Positions 8,038-21,685 are shown, counted from the stretch's first letter. The stretch: DNA of 64,000 nt from Keratinibaculum paraultunense (GCF_016767175.1 NZ_CP068564.1:496001-560000), one strand, 5' to 3'. Program-made: numbers and translations. The notes: a model not told the origin generated them from the letters alone.

Positions 8038-10390
8038 AAATCTTTTAATAATAGAGTCAGATAAATTTGACTTGTATATAAGTGGTAAAATCCATAATTT
8101 AAAATCAGACATATTAAATTTAAATCAAAACCAAGAAGCCGGATTATTTGTAAGAGCCCAAGAAGACATTAATGTAATAGTGAAAACGTCTGATAGATTT
8201 GGCAATTTAGGAATAAATTATGGGTACAAGATGATGCCTTCTTTTTTTGATAATCAAATATATCAACTATATCTTAATAAAAAGGGGAATAGAGATATTG
8301 AAATATATCATTTAGATGATGAAATTAGAAATTCTCTACAGACTTATGGAGATGTAATAGTAGGAAATTTTAATTTCATTAATGAGGTAGGATATACAAC
8401 TTTTAAGATAAGAGAAAATAGTGCTGTGTTACTATCGTTGACTATTGAAGTCTTCCCATCTAAGATGGATTATAAAGAGGATTATATGGCTATGATGGAT
8501 GAAATAAATGAGGAAATATCTGCTTTAGCTTTTGATTTTCTGGGTACTACTTTTCACATGGCTACTTTAAAGGATACGGATTTACAAAGTGGAGTAGAAT
8601 TTATTAGCATATTAGAAACCATATATAATAAATTTGAAGATTCGCTTAAAAGGATTGAAAATAGCCCGAAACACGCAATAATTCAAGAAGAAAAAGTTGT
8701 TAATCCTTGGATGGTTAAGCGTCCATCAAAAAATAATATAAACTTCTTTAGAAGCCATCCTAAATTATTATATAAGGATAATAAAGGATTTATAGAGATT
8801 AATGGAGTTAATTATTATCCAATTAAGGCTATAGAGCTTGAAAAAAAGACTAGCTTAGATATTTTTGAGAATAGGTATGTTAAGTATATTTTAATGAGAC
8901 TTAAAAAGAAGATAGTTAAAATAAAAAATAATATTATAATTGAGTATAATAAAGAAAACGAATACTATAAGGTTCTAGAGAAAATAGAGAAAAAAATAGA
9001 TGGACACTTGAAGAGCTTTTTTAAAGATATTGGTGATTTAAAAAATCCTTATAGCACCACTTTGGTATTTCAAATGGCACCAGGTTATAGAGAGATATAT
9101 AAATACTATATGATTTTAAATAAAGGACTTACGTTGGGAGATGATCTGTATAGCATTTCACCTAAAAAAATATGGAAACTGTATGAGATTTGGTGTTACT
9201 TAAAAATAGATAAAATTATTAAAGAATTAGGCTATAAGGTAACTGATTATGGAATAATAGCCCCTACAAATGATGGTTTAACATTTAATTTATTACAGGA
9301 TAAGACTTCGAAGATAGAATATATAAATGAAGAAGGTGAAATTCTAGAACTTTGGTATAATAAAAGTTATCAAAACTTACCAACTACCGAACAAAAACCA
9401 GACACGGTATTGTGTTTAAATAAAAAAGGCGAAAGGGATAGGATGTACATATTTGATGCGAAATATAGAATTGATGTGAAAGATGGCATAGCTGGTCCAC
9501 TAGAAGAGGATATTAATGAAATGCATAGATATAGAGATGCAATTGTTGCTGAAATGAAGGATGATTTTGAATATAGGTTTGAAACGTTCGGAGCATATAT
9601 AATGTTTCCCTATGCTGATGAGAAGAAATTTACAAATCATAAATATTATAAGAGCATAGATAAAGTGAATATTGGAGCTTTTCCAATACTACCAGGAACT
9701 TATGAATTAATGAGAAATCACATAGAGAGTATTTTGTTTGAATCAGAAATTGAATCTAAAGAAAGAGTTATAAGACATGTAGTTGATGATGACAGTAGAT
9801 TTAAATATAAAAATGTATTAGTAGCAAATACAAAAGATAAAAGACATTTAGAAGCTTATGTGAAAAACAATTTCTACCATATACCATTAAAATATATGTC
9901 AACAGTTAGACCTGGTATAGAATACATTGCTTTTTATCAATCTATAAGAATGTTTGGTGATGAAGCAGGTATAAATTATTATGGGAAGATTAAAAAGATG
10001 AGATTATATAAAAGGAGTCAGTGTAAAGAGTTAATTAAAAAAAGTGATGAAATGTATATTAGATTTGAATTGGAATATGTAAAAAAAATAGGACCAATTA
10101 AACCAGTAGAGTATGGCATAGAATTGTTTATTTATACCACTAAGTATTTACTTGATAATGCTGAAACTGTACATGAACTATCTTTAAAGAATAGGAATGA
10201 AGTAGAATTATACAGAATTTTAAAAAACATTAAAAAGGAAGGTCACATAGTAAAGAGAATGGCAAACTATTTTGAGGTAGATGGTATAAAAGTTGAGGTA
10301 TTAAACAAGAACACATTTAGGATAGATGGAAGACTATATGATACTACATTTGATGAGATAGGGTATATACTGAGAAATTTATCTACATAG
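8006..10390 (+). CDS. McrC-like DUF2357 protein with PD-(D/E)XK nuclease domain
   Basis: A 794-residue partner of the McrB-like gene. The N-terminal 300 residues fit DUF2357 (ENRYVKYILMRLKKKI and WKLYEIWCYLKIDKIIKELGY are typical). Around residues 465-490 comes PDTVLCLNKKGERDRMYIFDAKYRID, the D...DxK pattern of a PD-(D/E)XK nuclease as in McrC. A further C-terminal extension of about 190 residues is unassigned. In McrBC-type (type IV) restriction, the NTPase translocates and this subunit cuts modified DNA. Here the NTPase is truncated, so the nuclease is an orphan. ATG 8006 or 8012 could be the start. The 430 bases that follow are gene-free. Confidence 0.75.
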   Translation: MKMDLLPTGYKNLLIIESDKFDLYISGKIHNLKSDILNLNQNQEAGLFVRAQEDINVIVKTSDRFGNLGINYGYKMMPSFFDNQIYQLYLNKKGNRDIEIYHLDDEIRNSLQTYGDVIVGNFNFINEVGYTTFKIRENSAVLLSLTIEVFPSKMDYKEDYMAMMDEINEEISALAFDFLGTTFHMATLKDTDLQSGVEFISILETIYNKFEDSLKRIENSPKHAIIQEEKVVNPWMVKRPSKNNINFFRSHPKLLYKDNKGFIEINGVNYYPIKAIELEKKTSLDIFENRYVKYILMRLKKKIVKIKNNIIIEYNKENEYYKVLEKIEKKIDGHLKSFFKDIGDLKNPYSTTLVFQMAPGYREIYKYYMILNKGLTLGDDLYSISPKKIWKLYEIWCYLKIDKIIKELGYKVTDYGIIAPTNDGLTFNLLQDKTSKIEYINEEGEILELWYNKSYQNLPTTEQKPDTVLCLNKKGERDRMYIFDAKYRIDVKDGIAGPLEEDINEMHRYRDAIVAEMKDDFEYRFETFGAYIMFPYADEKKFTNHKYYKSIDKVNIGAFPILPGTYELMRNHIESILFESEIESKERVIRHVVDDDSRFKYKNVLVANTKDKRHLEAYVKNNFYHIPLKYMSTVRPGIEYIAFYQSIRMFGDEAGINYYGKIKKMRLYKRSQCKELIKKSDEMYIRFELEYVKKIGPIKPVEYGIELFIYTTKYLLDNAETVHELSLKNRNEVELYRILKNIKKEGHIVKRMANYFEVDGIKVEVLNKNTFRIDGRLYDTTFDEIGYILRNLST

Positions 10391-10755
10391 TAAAATATTT
10401 TATTATTAGCATCAGATAATATATGTTAGCAAAGGTTTTGTTTTTATGATTTTTATCAAAAAAATTTCTATGTATTCCTTAATTAGATGGATTTATAAAA
10501 CAATAATTATTTTTTATTATAACATAGTTGATTTAAATTATTAATAACAGGCATCAAGGTAGAATAATTATTAGTATCACCTTTTAATTAATTTATAAGT
10601 AATAGATAAACCTGGAATGTTTGTTAATAGTCCCTTTAGCTTTTATCTTTTCTTTATTTAGGTTTTTTATAGTCTTTGGTCTCCTATAAGCCTATAAGTC
10701 TAGGCTTTTATTTTTTTGGGAACATATTTATAACTTAATAATATTAATAATTAAT
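10391..10755. other. Gene-free AT-rich stretch after the DUF2357 gene
   Basis: No open frame with a ribosome binding site is visible on either strand. The only structure I support is the hairpin at 10688-10717. Confidence 0.5.
10688..10717 (+). terminator. Intrinsic terminator
   Basis: AAGCCTA-TAAGTC-TAGGCTT forms a 7-bp stem followed by a TTATTTTTTT run. It probably closes the transcript of the upstream restriction remnant. Confidence 0.65.
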
Positions 10756-10785
10756 TTGGCAAAAACCTCATCATTATTATATAAT
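10756..10785 (+). promoter_or_regulatory. Sigma-A promoter of pcrA-ligA
   Basis: TTGGCA (10756-10761), an 18-base spacer and TATAAT (10780-10785), ending 36 bases before the pcrA start. Confidence 0.7.
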
Positions 10786-10821
10786 AAAAAGGAAACTAAT
10801 GTTTAATAGGATGGTGACAAA

Positions 10822-15013
<4,192 letters not shown>

Positions 15014-15016
<3 letters not shown>

Positions 15017-15060
15017 CTATCAAAAAAGGTGCCTGGCACCTTTTTTGATAGTTATTTGCC
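15014..15060. terminator. Very long perfect hairpin after ligA
   Basis: Two 23-base arms starting AAATAACTATCAAAAAAGG pair perfectly around a single T, with GGTGCC-T-GGCACC at the tip. It begins at the ligA stop codon and can terminate transcription in both directions. The tip resembles a dispersed REP-like palindrome. Confidence 0.75.
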
Positions 15061-15074
15061 TAATTTTAAACAAA

Positions 15075-15103
15075 TTGGTTTTTCTTATTTTCCATGATAA
15101 AAT
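15075..15103 (+). promoter_or_regulatory. Probable promoter of gatCAB
   Basis: TTGGTT at 15075-15080 and TAAAAT at 15098-15103 with a 17-base spacer, 27 bases before the gatC start. Confidence 0.5.
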
Positions 15104-15129
15104 AGGAGATAGTAAAGGAGGTAATGATT

Positions 15130-15414
15130 ATGATTAGTATAGAGGATATAATGTATATATCTGAAATGTGTAAGTTAAAATTTACTGAAGATGAGGCGAA
15201 AAAAATTATAGAAGAATTTACAGAGATTATTAATTGTGTTGATAAGTTGGGAGAAGTAAATACAGAGAATGTAGCACCAACCTATTTTATAAATTATAAT
15301 ATGCAACTTTTAAGGGAAGATGTAGTAGAGGAAGGCTTATCAAAAGAAGATGCTTTAAGAAATGCTCCAGAAGAACAATATGGATATTTTAAATTGTTAA
15401 ATGTAATGGACTAG
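15130..15414 (+). CDS. gatC: Asp-tRNA(Asn)/Glu-tRNA(Gln) amidotransferase subunit C
   Basis: A 94-residue GatC with the pattern IEDIMYISEMCKLKFTEDEAKKIIEEFTEIINCVDKLGEVNTENVAPT and the C-terminal LREDVVEEGLSKEDALRNAPEE. GatC wraps around GatA and GatB and stabilises the complex. Two in-frame ATGs exist. The second, at 15130, is 7 bases after AAAGGAGG, whereas the first at 15124 is too close, so 15130 is taken. gatA begins 14 bases after the stop. All three subunits are present in this operon. Confidence 0.93.
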   Translation: MISIEDIMYISEMCKLKFTEDEAKKIIEEFTEIINCVDKLGEVNTENVAPTYFINYNMQLLREDVVEEGLSKEDALRNAPEEQYGYFKLLNVMD

Positions 15415-15428
15415 AAAGAGGTGTTAAT

Positions 15429-16886
15429 ATGGATATTATAAATTTAACTGCTATGGATATGAGAGAAAAACTTAAAAACAAAGAAATAAGTGCTAGGGAT
15501 ATAGTAGAAGCTCATATTGATAGACTTCAAAAGATGGAAGAAGATTTAAATGCTTTTATAACTATATCTAAGGAAGAAGCATTAAATGCAGCAGATATTA
15601 TAGATGAAAAGATAAAGAAAGGAGAAAAACTAGGACCTTTAGCTGGAATACCTATAGGGGTCAAGGACAATATAATAACTAAAGATATAAAAACGACTTG
15701 TGGCTCTAAAATGTTAGAAAACTTTATTCCTCCATATGAATCTACTGTTGTAGAAAAAATAAAAAAAGCTGATGGTATAATTTTAGGAAAGACCAATATG
15801 GATGAATTTGCTATGGGTTCTTCTACTGAAACTTCATATTTTGGTATTACTAAAAATCCCATAGATACACAAAGAGTACCAGGGGGTTCCAGTGGAGGCT
15901 CAGCAGCTGCTGTAAGGGCAAAGGAAGTAGCTATAGCATTAGGTTCAGATACTGGAGGTTCCATTAGACAACCTGCTAGCTTCTGTGGTGTTGTGGGATT
16001 AAAGCCTACATATGGGTTGGTTTCTAGATATGGACTTGTTTCTTTGGCTAATTCTTTAGATCAAATAGGAACATTAGGAAGAAATGTTACTGATGTGGCA
16101 TTATTATTAAATGCCATTGTAGGTTATGATGAAAAGGATTCTACAAGTGTAAACATGGATATTATAGATTATATAGAAGGACTTTCTGAAGATGTTAAGG
16201 GAATGAGAATAGGGGTTCCAAAAGAATATTTAAATTTAAATATGGATGAAAGGGTAAAGGAACAGATATTAAATTCAATAGAAATATTTAAGAATATGGG
16301 AGCCGTAGTAGAAGAAATATCTTTGCCTCATATAGAGTATGCATTAGCAACTTATTATATTATATCTACTGCAGAGATTAGTTCTAATATGGCTAGATTT
16401 GATGGAATTAGATATGGATATAGAGCTAAGGATTATGAAACTTTAGACGAATTATATATTAATAGTCGTTCTGAGGCATTTGGAGAAGAGGTAAAGAGAA
16501 GAATAATGTTTGGAACCTATAGTTTAAGTAAGGATAATAATGAAAAAATTTATAAAAAAGCTGCAAAGGTGAGAACTATTATAAAAGAAGATTTTGATAA
16601 AATATTTGAAGATTATGATATAATTCTTTCACCAACTTCGCCTAGTTTACCTTTTAGAATAGGTGAAAGGATAGAGGAGCCTTTAGCAATGTATAAATCT
16701 GATATATTTACTGTGCCTATTAATTTGACAGGAATATGTGCTATTTCCATACCTTGTGGTTATGTGGAAGGGCTACCTGTAGGACTACAAATAATAGGTG
16801 ACAAATTTGAGGAATTAAAAGTATTAAGATTAGCAAGAGCTTTTGAAAAACATGTATCTTTAGGGGGTGAAAATATTGGCTTATAA
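15429..16886 (+). CDS. gatA: Asp-tRNA(Asn)/Glu-tRNA(Gln) amidotransferase subunit A
   Basis: A 485-residue amidase-signature enzyme. The Ser-cis-Ser-Lys triad is visible: K in GIPIGVKDNI (about residue 79), the cis-serine in PGGSSGGSAAAVRA and the nucleophile in GSDTGGSIRQPASFCG. It hydrolyses glutamine and passes ammonia to GatB, which amidates misacylated Glu-tRNA(Gln) or Asp-tRNA(Asn). The length is standard. The start follows GAGGTG. The 3' end overlaps the gatB start region by 11 bases, which indicates translational coupling. Confidence 0.96.
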   Translation: MDIINLTAMDMREKLKNKEISARDIVEAHIDRLQKMEEDLNAFITISKEEALNAADIIDEKIKKGEKLGPLAGIPIGVKDNIITKDIKTTCGSKMLENFIPPYESTVVEKIKKADGIILGKTNMDEFAMGSSTETSYFGITKNPIDTQRVPGGSSGGSAAAVRAKEVAIALGSDTGGSIRQPASFCGVVGLKPTYGLVSRYGLVSLANSLDQIGTLGRNVTDVALLLNAIVGYDEKDSTSVNMDIIDYIEGLSEDVKGMRIGVPKEYLNLNMDERVKEQILNSIEIFKNMGAVVEEISLPHIEYALATYYIISTAEISSNMARFDGIRYGYRAKDYETLDELYINSRSEAFGEEVKRRIMFGTYSLSKDNNEKIYKKAAKVRTIIKEDFDKIFEDYDIILSPTSPSLPFRIGERIEEPLAMYKSDIFTVPINLTGICAISIPCGYVEGLPVGLQIIGDKFEELKVLRLARAFEKHVSLGGENIGL

Positions 16887-18306
16887 AACTGTAATAGGAT
16901 TAGAAATTCATGTGGAGCTTATGACGGATACTAAGATATTTTGTAGTTGTCCCAACGAATTTGGAGGAGAAGCTAATACCCATTGTTGTCCAGTATGCTT
17001 AGGGTTACCTGGGGCTTTACCAGTTCTTAACAAGGCAGTGCTAGAATATGCAATAAAGGCAGGGATTGCTTTTAATTCTAAAATTGCCAATATAACTAAA
17101 ATGGATAGAAAACATTACTTTTATCCTGATTTAGTTAAGGGTTATCAAATAAGTCAAGATGATGTACCCCTATGCAGTGGTGGATATGTAGAAATTGAAT
17201 TGGAAGAAGGAACTAAGAAAATAGGACTTACTAGAATTCATATAGAAGAAGATACAGGTAAGTCTATTCATACTGAAGAAGGAGATTCCTTATTGGACTA
17301 TAACAGAGCAGGGGTACCATTAATTGAGATAGTTACAGAACCAGATATGAATACTCCAGAGGAAGCACGACTATTTTTAGAGAAATTAAAATCTACTTTA
17401 AAATATATAGAAGTATCTGATTGTAAGATGGAAGAAGGTTCTTTAAGATGTGATATAAATATTAATGTAGTGGACACTGAAACTGGCAAAAAAACTAATA
17501 TAACAGAGCTTAAGAATTTAAATTCCTTTAGTGGAGCAGTAAAAGCTATGGAGTATGAAGAAAAAAGGCATATATCTTTACTTAAAGAAGGGGAAAACAC
17601 TGAAAGGGAAACTAGAAGATGGGATGAGGTAAAAAATGAAACTATAATTATGAGGGAAAAAGGAGAAGTGGCTGATTATAGATATGCAGTAGAGACTGAT
17701 ATACTTCCTATTGAAATAAAAGATGAATGGATAGAGGAGTTAAAGAATTCCTTGCCTGAATTACCTCATGCTAAGAAACAAAGATTTATAAAAGAATATG
17801 ATATACCAGAATATGATGCAGGAGTATTAACTCAATCTAAGGAATTGGCGGATTTTTATGAAGAAACGGTAAAATATATTGATGATCCTAAGCAGGTTAG
17901 CAATTGGATAATGGGGGATGTACTAAGAAGAATAAATGATGAAGAACTGGAAATAGAAGATTTGAAGTTTAAACCTAAGGATTTAGCTAAATTGCTAGAA
18001 TTGATAAACGAAGGTAAGATAAGTAACAATATTGGAAAAAAAGTGCTTAGAACTATGTTTGAAACTGGAGATTCACCAGAAAAAATAGTAAAGGAAAAAG
18101 GCTTAATCCAAATATCTGATGAAGATGAACTTGAGAAGATAGTTGAAAAAGTATTATCTGAGAATGAACAATCTATAATAGATTATAAAAATGGAAAAGA
18201 TAGAGCTTTAGGATATTTAGTAGGGCAAGTGATGAAGGTTACTAAGGGAAAAGCAAATCCTCAAATGGCTAATCAAATTATAAGGGATATGATAGAAGAG
18301 CAATAA
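16876..18306 (+). CDS. gatB: Asp-tRNA(Asn)/Glu-tRNA(Gln) amidotransferase subunit B
   Basis: GatB kinase-amidotransferase, about 476 residues, beginning AYKTVIGLEIHVELMTDTKIFCSC as family members do. The zinc cysteines (FCSC and CCPVC), the LNRxG-like DYNRAGVPLIEIVTEPD and the C-terminal YqeY-like domain (DYKNGKDRALGYLVGQVMKVTKGKANP) are visible. The enzyme phosphorylates the tRNA-bound Glu/Asp and then amidates it. A GTG at 16867 lies within the ribosome binding site GGGGGTG, so the real start is most likely TTG 16876, six bases after it. The gene ends at a good terminator. Confidence 0.95.
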   Translation: MAYKTVIGLEIHVELMTDTKIFCSCPNEFGGEANTHCCPVCLGLPGALPVLNKAVLEYAIKAGIAFNSKIANITKMDRKHYFYPDLVKGYQISQDDVPLCSGGYVEIELEEGTKKIGLTRIHIEEDTGKSIHTEEGDSLLDYNRAGVPLIEIVTEPDMNTPEEARLFLEKLKSTLKYIEVSDCKMEEGSLRCDININVVDTETGKKTNITELKNLNSFSGAVKAMEYEEKRHISLLKEGENTERETRRWDEVKNETIIMREKGEVADYRYAVETDILPIEIKDEWIEELKNSLPELPHAKKQRFIKEYDIPEYDAGVLTQSKELADFYEETVKYIDDPKQVSNWIMGDVLRRINDEELEIEDLKFKPKDLAKLLELINEGKISNNIGKKVLRTMFETGDSPEKIVKEKGLIQISDEDELEKIVEKVLSENEQSIIDYKNGKDRALGYLVGQVMKVTKGKANPQMANQIIRDMIEEQ

Positions 18307-18323
18307 AGATATTTAATAATAAA

Positions 18324-18350
18324 GGGACTGTTTTTTCAGTCCCCATTTTT
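18324..18350 (+). terminator. Terminator of the gatCAB operon
   Basis: GGGACTG-TTTTTT-CAGTCCC forms a 7-bp stem, followed by CATTTTTAATT. Confidence 0.85.
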
Positions 18351-18456
18351 AATTAAAGTGTACTTAGAATGTACCAAAAGTGTTTATATTTTGATACAAT
18401 ATACTTACATATGTAATAGATAAATATAGTTTAAATATGCTAGGAGGTTTTATGAG

Positions 18457-19452
18457 ATGCAAATAGGGAAATTACCAAATGAAGTGCTAAAAAAAGCTGT
18501 ATTTAACAATATTAAGTATAAAAGAAAAGAAGTTATTCAAGGTGCAGCTATAGGAATGGACAATGCTATTATAGATTTTGGTGATAATATATGTGTAATG
18601 TCTACAGATCCTATTACGGGTGCAACTAAGGATATTGGTAGATTAGCAATACATATATCTTGTAACGATGTAGCTAGTAGTGGCGCTGAACCTATAGGAG
18701 TTTTACTGACTATTTTAGTTCCTCCAAATACTACAGAGGATGATATTCATTATATCATGAAGGAAGCAGGGAATGCTTCTAAGGAATTAAATGTGGAGAT
18801 AATGGGAGGGCATACAGAAGTAACTGATGCGGTAAATCGAGTGGTTTTATCTACAACTGTAGTTGGGAAACAAAGGAAAGAAAAAATGTTAAATCCTGAT
18901 AATATAAAAGTAGGACACAAAGTGCTTATGACAAAATATGCTGGAATTGAAGGAACTTCTATTTTAGCCAATGAGCTTGAAGATTATCTAAAGGATAAAA
19001 TTGACAAATCACAAGTAGAGGAAGCCAAGTCTATGGGGAAATTTATCAGTGTTGTTAAAGAGGGAATTATATGTGGCGAAATAGGAGTAGACTATATGCA
19101 TGATATAACAGAAGGGGGAGTACTTGGGGCAGTTTGGGAAGGAGCCATGGCAATTGGTAAGGGTATAAAAATATATGAACATCTAATACCTATAAAGGAT
19201 GTTACTAAAAGAATTGCGCATATATTAGAAATAGATCCTTATAGATTAATTTCTAGTGGTAGTATGCTTATAATAACATCTGATGATAAAGTTCCCATTA
19301 TAGAAAAAAGGTTAAAATTAGAAGGGATTAAGGTTACGGTTATTGGGGAAGTTATAGAAAAAGGAGTTTATGTTGAAAAGAATGACAATATAGAAGAAAT
19401 AGTTCCTCCATATAGTGATGAATTATATAAAGCTCTCTCTATTCTAAATTAA
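18457..19452 (+). CDS. AIR synthase (PurM/HypE/SelD-fold) family protein
   Basis: This 331-residue protein has the PurM-like two-domain fold: ATP/phosphate-binding N-terminus (GDNICVMSTDPITGATKDIGRLAIHISCNDVASSGAEPIG) and C-terminal domain (LMTKYAGIEGTSILANE, MHDITEGGVLGAVWEGA, SSGSMLIITSDD). It resembles the HypE-like AIR-synthase-related proteins common in clostridia. The catalytic Cys/Sec motif of selenide-water dikinase is absent (QGAAIGMDNA in its place), so I do not call selD even though this genome needs one. It also lacks the C-terminal PRIC cysteine of HypE. Function is unknown. It has its own ribosome binding site (AGGAGG) and stands alone between gatB and the amidase. Confidence 0.75.
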   Translation: MQIGKLPNEVLKKAVFNNIKYKRKEVIQGAAIGMDNAIIDFGDNICVMSTDPITGATKDIGRLAIHISCNDVASSGAEPIGVLLTILVPPNTTEDDIHYIMKEAGNASKELNVEIMGGHTEVTDAVNRVVLSTTVVGKQRKEKMLNPDNIKVGHKVLMTKYAGIEGTSILANELEDYLKDKIDKSQVEEAKSMGKFISVVKEGIICGEIGVDYMHDITEGGVLGAVWEGAMAIGKGIKIYEHLIPIKDVTKRIAHILEIDPYRLISSGSMLIITSDDKVPIIEKRLKLEGIKVTVIGEVIEKGVYVEKNDNIEEIVPPYSDELYKALSILN

Positions 19453-19484
19453 TATTACATTATGATTACAAAACTCTTAATTCA

Positions 19485-19514
19485 TTGACATAATAAGCAT
19501 TAAAATGATATAAA
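19485..19514 (+). promoter_or_regulatory. Promoter of the cell-wall amidase gene
   Basis: TTGACA (19485-19490), an 18-base spacer and TATAAA (19509-19514), 52 bases before the start codon. Confidence 0.6.
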
Positions 19515-19566
19515 TAATTTAAGGCTGATTAATTAATAATGAACAATCTGGAAAGGGGCATTTGGC

Positions 19567-21657
19567 ATGAGAAAAGGGAAAGCTATAGTATTCTTTTTAC
19601 TAATTTTACTTATTTTCAGTTCTCCAGGATTTGCAGCTAGTAAAAACAATAAGATTGTAGTAAGTATGGAAAACAAGAATTATACTGTAACGGAGGTTCC
19701 AGTTTTAATAGATGGACAAGCAATAGACATAGGCATTCCAAATTTTATTCATAAGGATTATACATTTGTCCCTATAAGGTTTGTAGAACAATATGGTGCA
19801 AAAGTAAGCTGGGATCAAAAGACTAAAACTGCTACAATATTTCAAAACAACAAAGAAATAAAGATGACTATAAATAGTAGAAATGTATATGTAAATGGTC
19901 AAAAGAAGGTAGTGGATAAAGCTCTTACTCCTAAACTTGTTACTTTTCCTAGCAAAAAAGATACTAGAACTATGGTGCCTTTTAGGTTAGTGGCAGAAAT
20001 TCTTGGATATGAAGTAGGATGGGATGATGCAAATAGGGTTCCATTTATAAATACTAAAGGTATAAAAACACCAGAGGAAAGTTCTAATGTTATGGAGATA
20101 ACTAATATATCTGTAAGTAAAGGAAGCACCAATATACCAAAGATAACTATAAATGGAACTGATAAATTTAAGTATTCTACAGCTTTATTGGAAGATCCTC
20201 ATAGATTAGTGATAGATATTGATGATGCTAAATTAAATATAAAAGATAATATACTTTTTGAAAATGGAGTAGGAGTTTTAAAAGTAAATAGTGATCCAGT
20301 TTCTTCTTTAAAAATATCCCAATTTTCTCAATCTCCAGATGTAGTAAGAATAGTGGTTAATTTGACGGAAAAGGTAGATTTCGATATTATATCTGGAGAA
20401 AACGGCAAAAGTCTTAACATATCATTTGTAAACAAAGTAGGAAAAATTAAAAAGGAAAATATAAATGGTAAAGAAGCATTGGTAATATATAATACATGTA
20501 GTAAACCTAAAATTAATTATATGAATCTTAAGAACCCAGAACGAATAGTAATAGATATATTAGATTCATTATTAGAGACTGGAACTTACTTAGAATATGA
20601 TTATGATATAGGCTTTATAGAAAAAATTAGGATATCTCAGTTTGAACCAGATAATAATTATAAATCAAATGATAGAATTGTCAGAGTAGTGTTAGATGTT
20701 AAAAATGGAGTTTCAGATTCAAATGTGAAAATTGATACATATGATAATCGAATTGTTATAACACCTGAAACTAGTATATGGGAGATTATTGATTATTCTT
20801 TGAAAGGAACGGATAGAATTATATCCATTAATACAAATGAAAAAATAGAGTATAATGTAGATTACAATAGCCAAGAAAAATTTATGACTATTAATCTTCC
20901 ATCAGGAAGTTTGGATTTAGAAGAAGGGTATATAGCTATTAACGATGGATTAATAAAAGATATACGAATAGTAAAAGAAAGAAATGTATCTAAAATTATA
21001 ATTAAATTTATGAGAAATATTGAATATAGCATATTATCAAATAATATAGATAATAAAATATCTTTAAAAATAACTAGAGATTCGAATGCAAAGCCTTCTG
21101 ATAGAGTAATAGCAATAGACCCAGGACATGGAGGTAAAGATCCTGGTACTATTCAAAATGGTGTTAATGAAAAAGATATAAACTTAGCAGTTTCACATAA
21201 ACTTAATGAAGGCTTAAGAAATAAAGGATATACTACTATAATGACAAGGGAAGATGATACTTTTGTAGAATTAAAAGAAAGAGCAAATATTGCAAATAGA
21301 AATGGAGCAGATTTATTTATAAGTATACATTCTAATTCGAACTCAAATTCTAGTATATCTGGAGTTCAGGTGCTATACCATTCAAAAGATAAGACAAATG
21401 TTACGAAAGAGGAAACATATAAATTGGCTAATATTATAAAAGAAGAGATTATAAAAGGAACTGGAGCTGAAGATAAAGGACTTGTACCAAGGGAACAAAC
21501 AGTAGTTATAAGGGATACTAATATGCCAGCAGTATTGATAGAATTAGGTTTTTTAAGCAATCCTAAAGAGGCAGAATTATTAAAGGATGAAAGTTATCAA
21601 TATTTGTTAGTAGAGTCCATTATAAATGGTATAGAAAGATATTTTGAAACATATTAA
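19567..21657 (+). CDS. Secreted N-acetylmuramoyl-L-alanine amidase with stalk and AMIN domains
   Basis: The 696-residue protein starts with a signal peptide (KAIVFFLLILLIFSSPGFAAS). Residues 30-165 form a copper-amine-oxidase-like N-terminal (stalk) domain: VLIDGQAIDIGIPNFIHKDYTFVPIRFV, then TMVPFRLVAEILGYEVGWDD. The middle (about 175-510) holds AMIN-type beta repeats (DPHRLVIDI, NPERIVIDI). The C-terminal Amidase_3 domain has the zinc ligands in AIDPGHGGKDPG, the Glu of NEKDINL and the His of FISIHSNS, and the catalytic Glu in AVLIELGFLSN. It cleaves the amide bond between MurNAc and the stem peptide outside the cell. The AMIN domain probably targets it to the septum or envelope. The gene stands alone with promoter and terminator. 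Confidence 0.92.
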   Translation: MRKGKAIVFFLLILLIFSSPGFAASKNNKIVVSMENKNYTVTEVPVLIDGQAIDIGIPNFIHKDYTFVPIRFVEQYGAKVSWDQKTKTATIFQNNKEIKMTINSRNVYVNGQKKVVDKALTPKLVTFPSKKDTRTMVPFRLVAEILGYEVGWDDANRVPFINTKGIKTPEESSNVMEITNISVSKGSTNIPKITINGTDKFKYSTALLEDPHRLVIDIDDAKLNIKDNILFENGVGVLKVNSDPVSSLKISQFSQSPDVVRIVVNLTEKVDFDIISGENGKSLNISFVNKVGKIKKENINGKEALVIYNTCSKPKINYMNLKNPERIVIDILDSLLETGTYLEYDYDIGFIEKIRISQFEPDNNYKSNDRIVRVVLDVKNGVSDSNVKIDTYDNRIVITPETSIWEIIDYSLKGTDRIISINTNEKIEYNVDYNSQEKFMTINLPSGSLDLEEGYIAINDGLIKDIRIVKERNVSKIIIKFMRNIEYSILSNNIDNKISLKITRDSNAKPSDRVIAIDPGHGGKDPGTIQNGVNEKDINLAVSHKLNEGLRNKGYTTIMTREDDTFVELKERANIANRNGADLFISIHSNSNSNSSISGVQVLYHSKDKTNVTKEETYKLANIIKEEIIKGTGAEDKGLVPREQTVVIRDTNMPAVLIELGFLSNPKEAELLKDESYQYLLVESIINGIERYFETY

Positions 21658-21685
21658 AGTGGGGAAATTTCTCCACTTTTTTTAT
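21658..21685 (+). terminator. Terminator of the amidase gene
   Basis: AGTGGGGAAATTTCTCCACT is a near-perfect inverted repeat with a T7 run directly after it. Confidence 0.8.

Noticed and set aside
15527-15964. A 145-residue frame on the minus strand
   Set aside because: Antisense to the catalytic core of gatA; no ribosome binding site.
18457-19452. Selenide-water dikinase selD
   Set aside because: The N-terminal Cys/Sec motif and the matching lysine region of SelD are absent.
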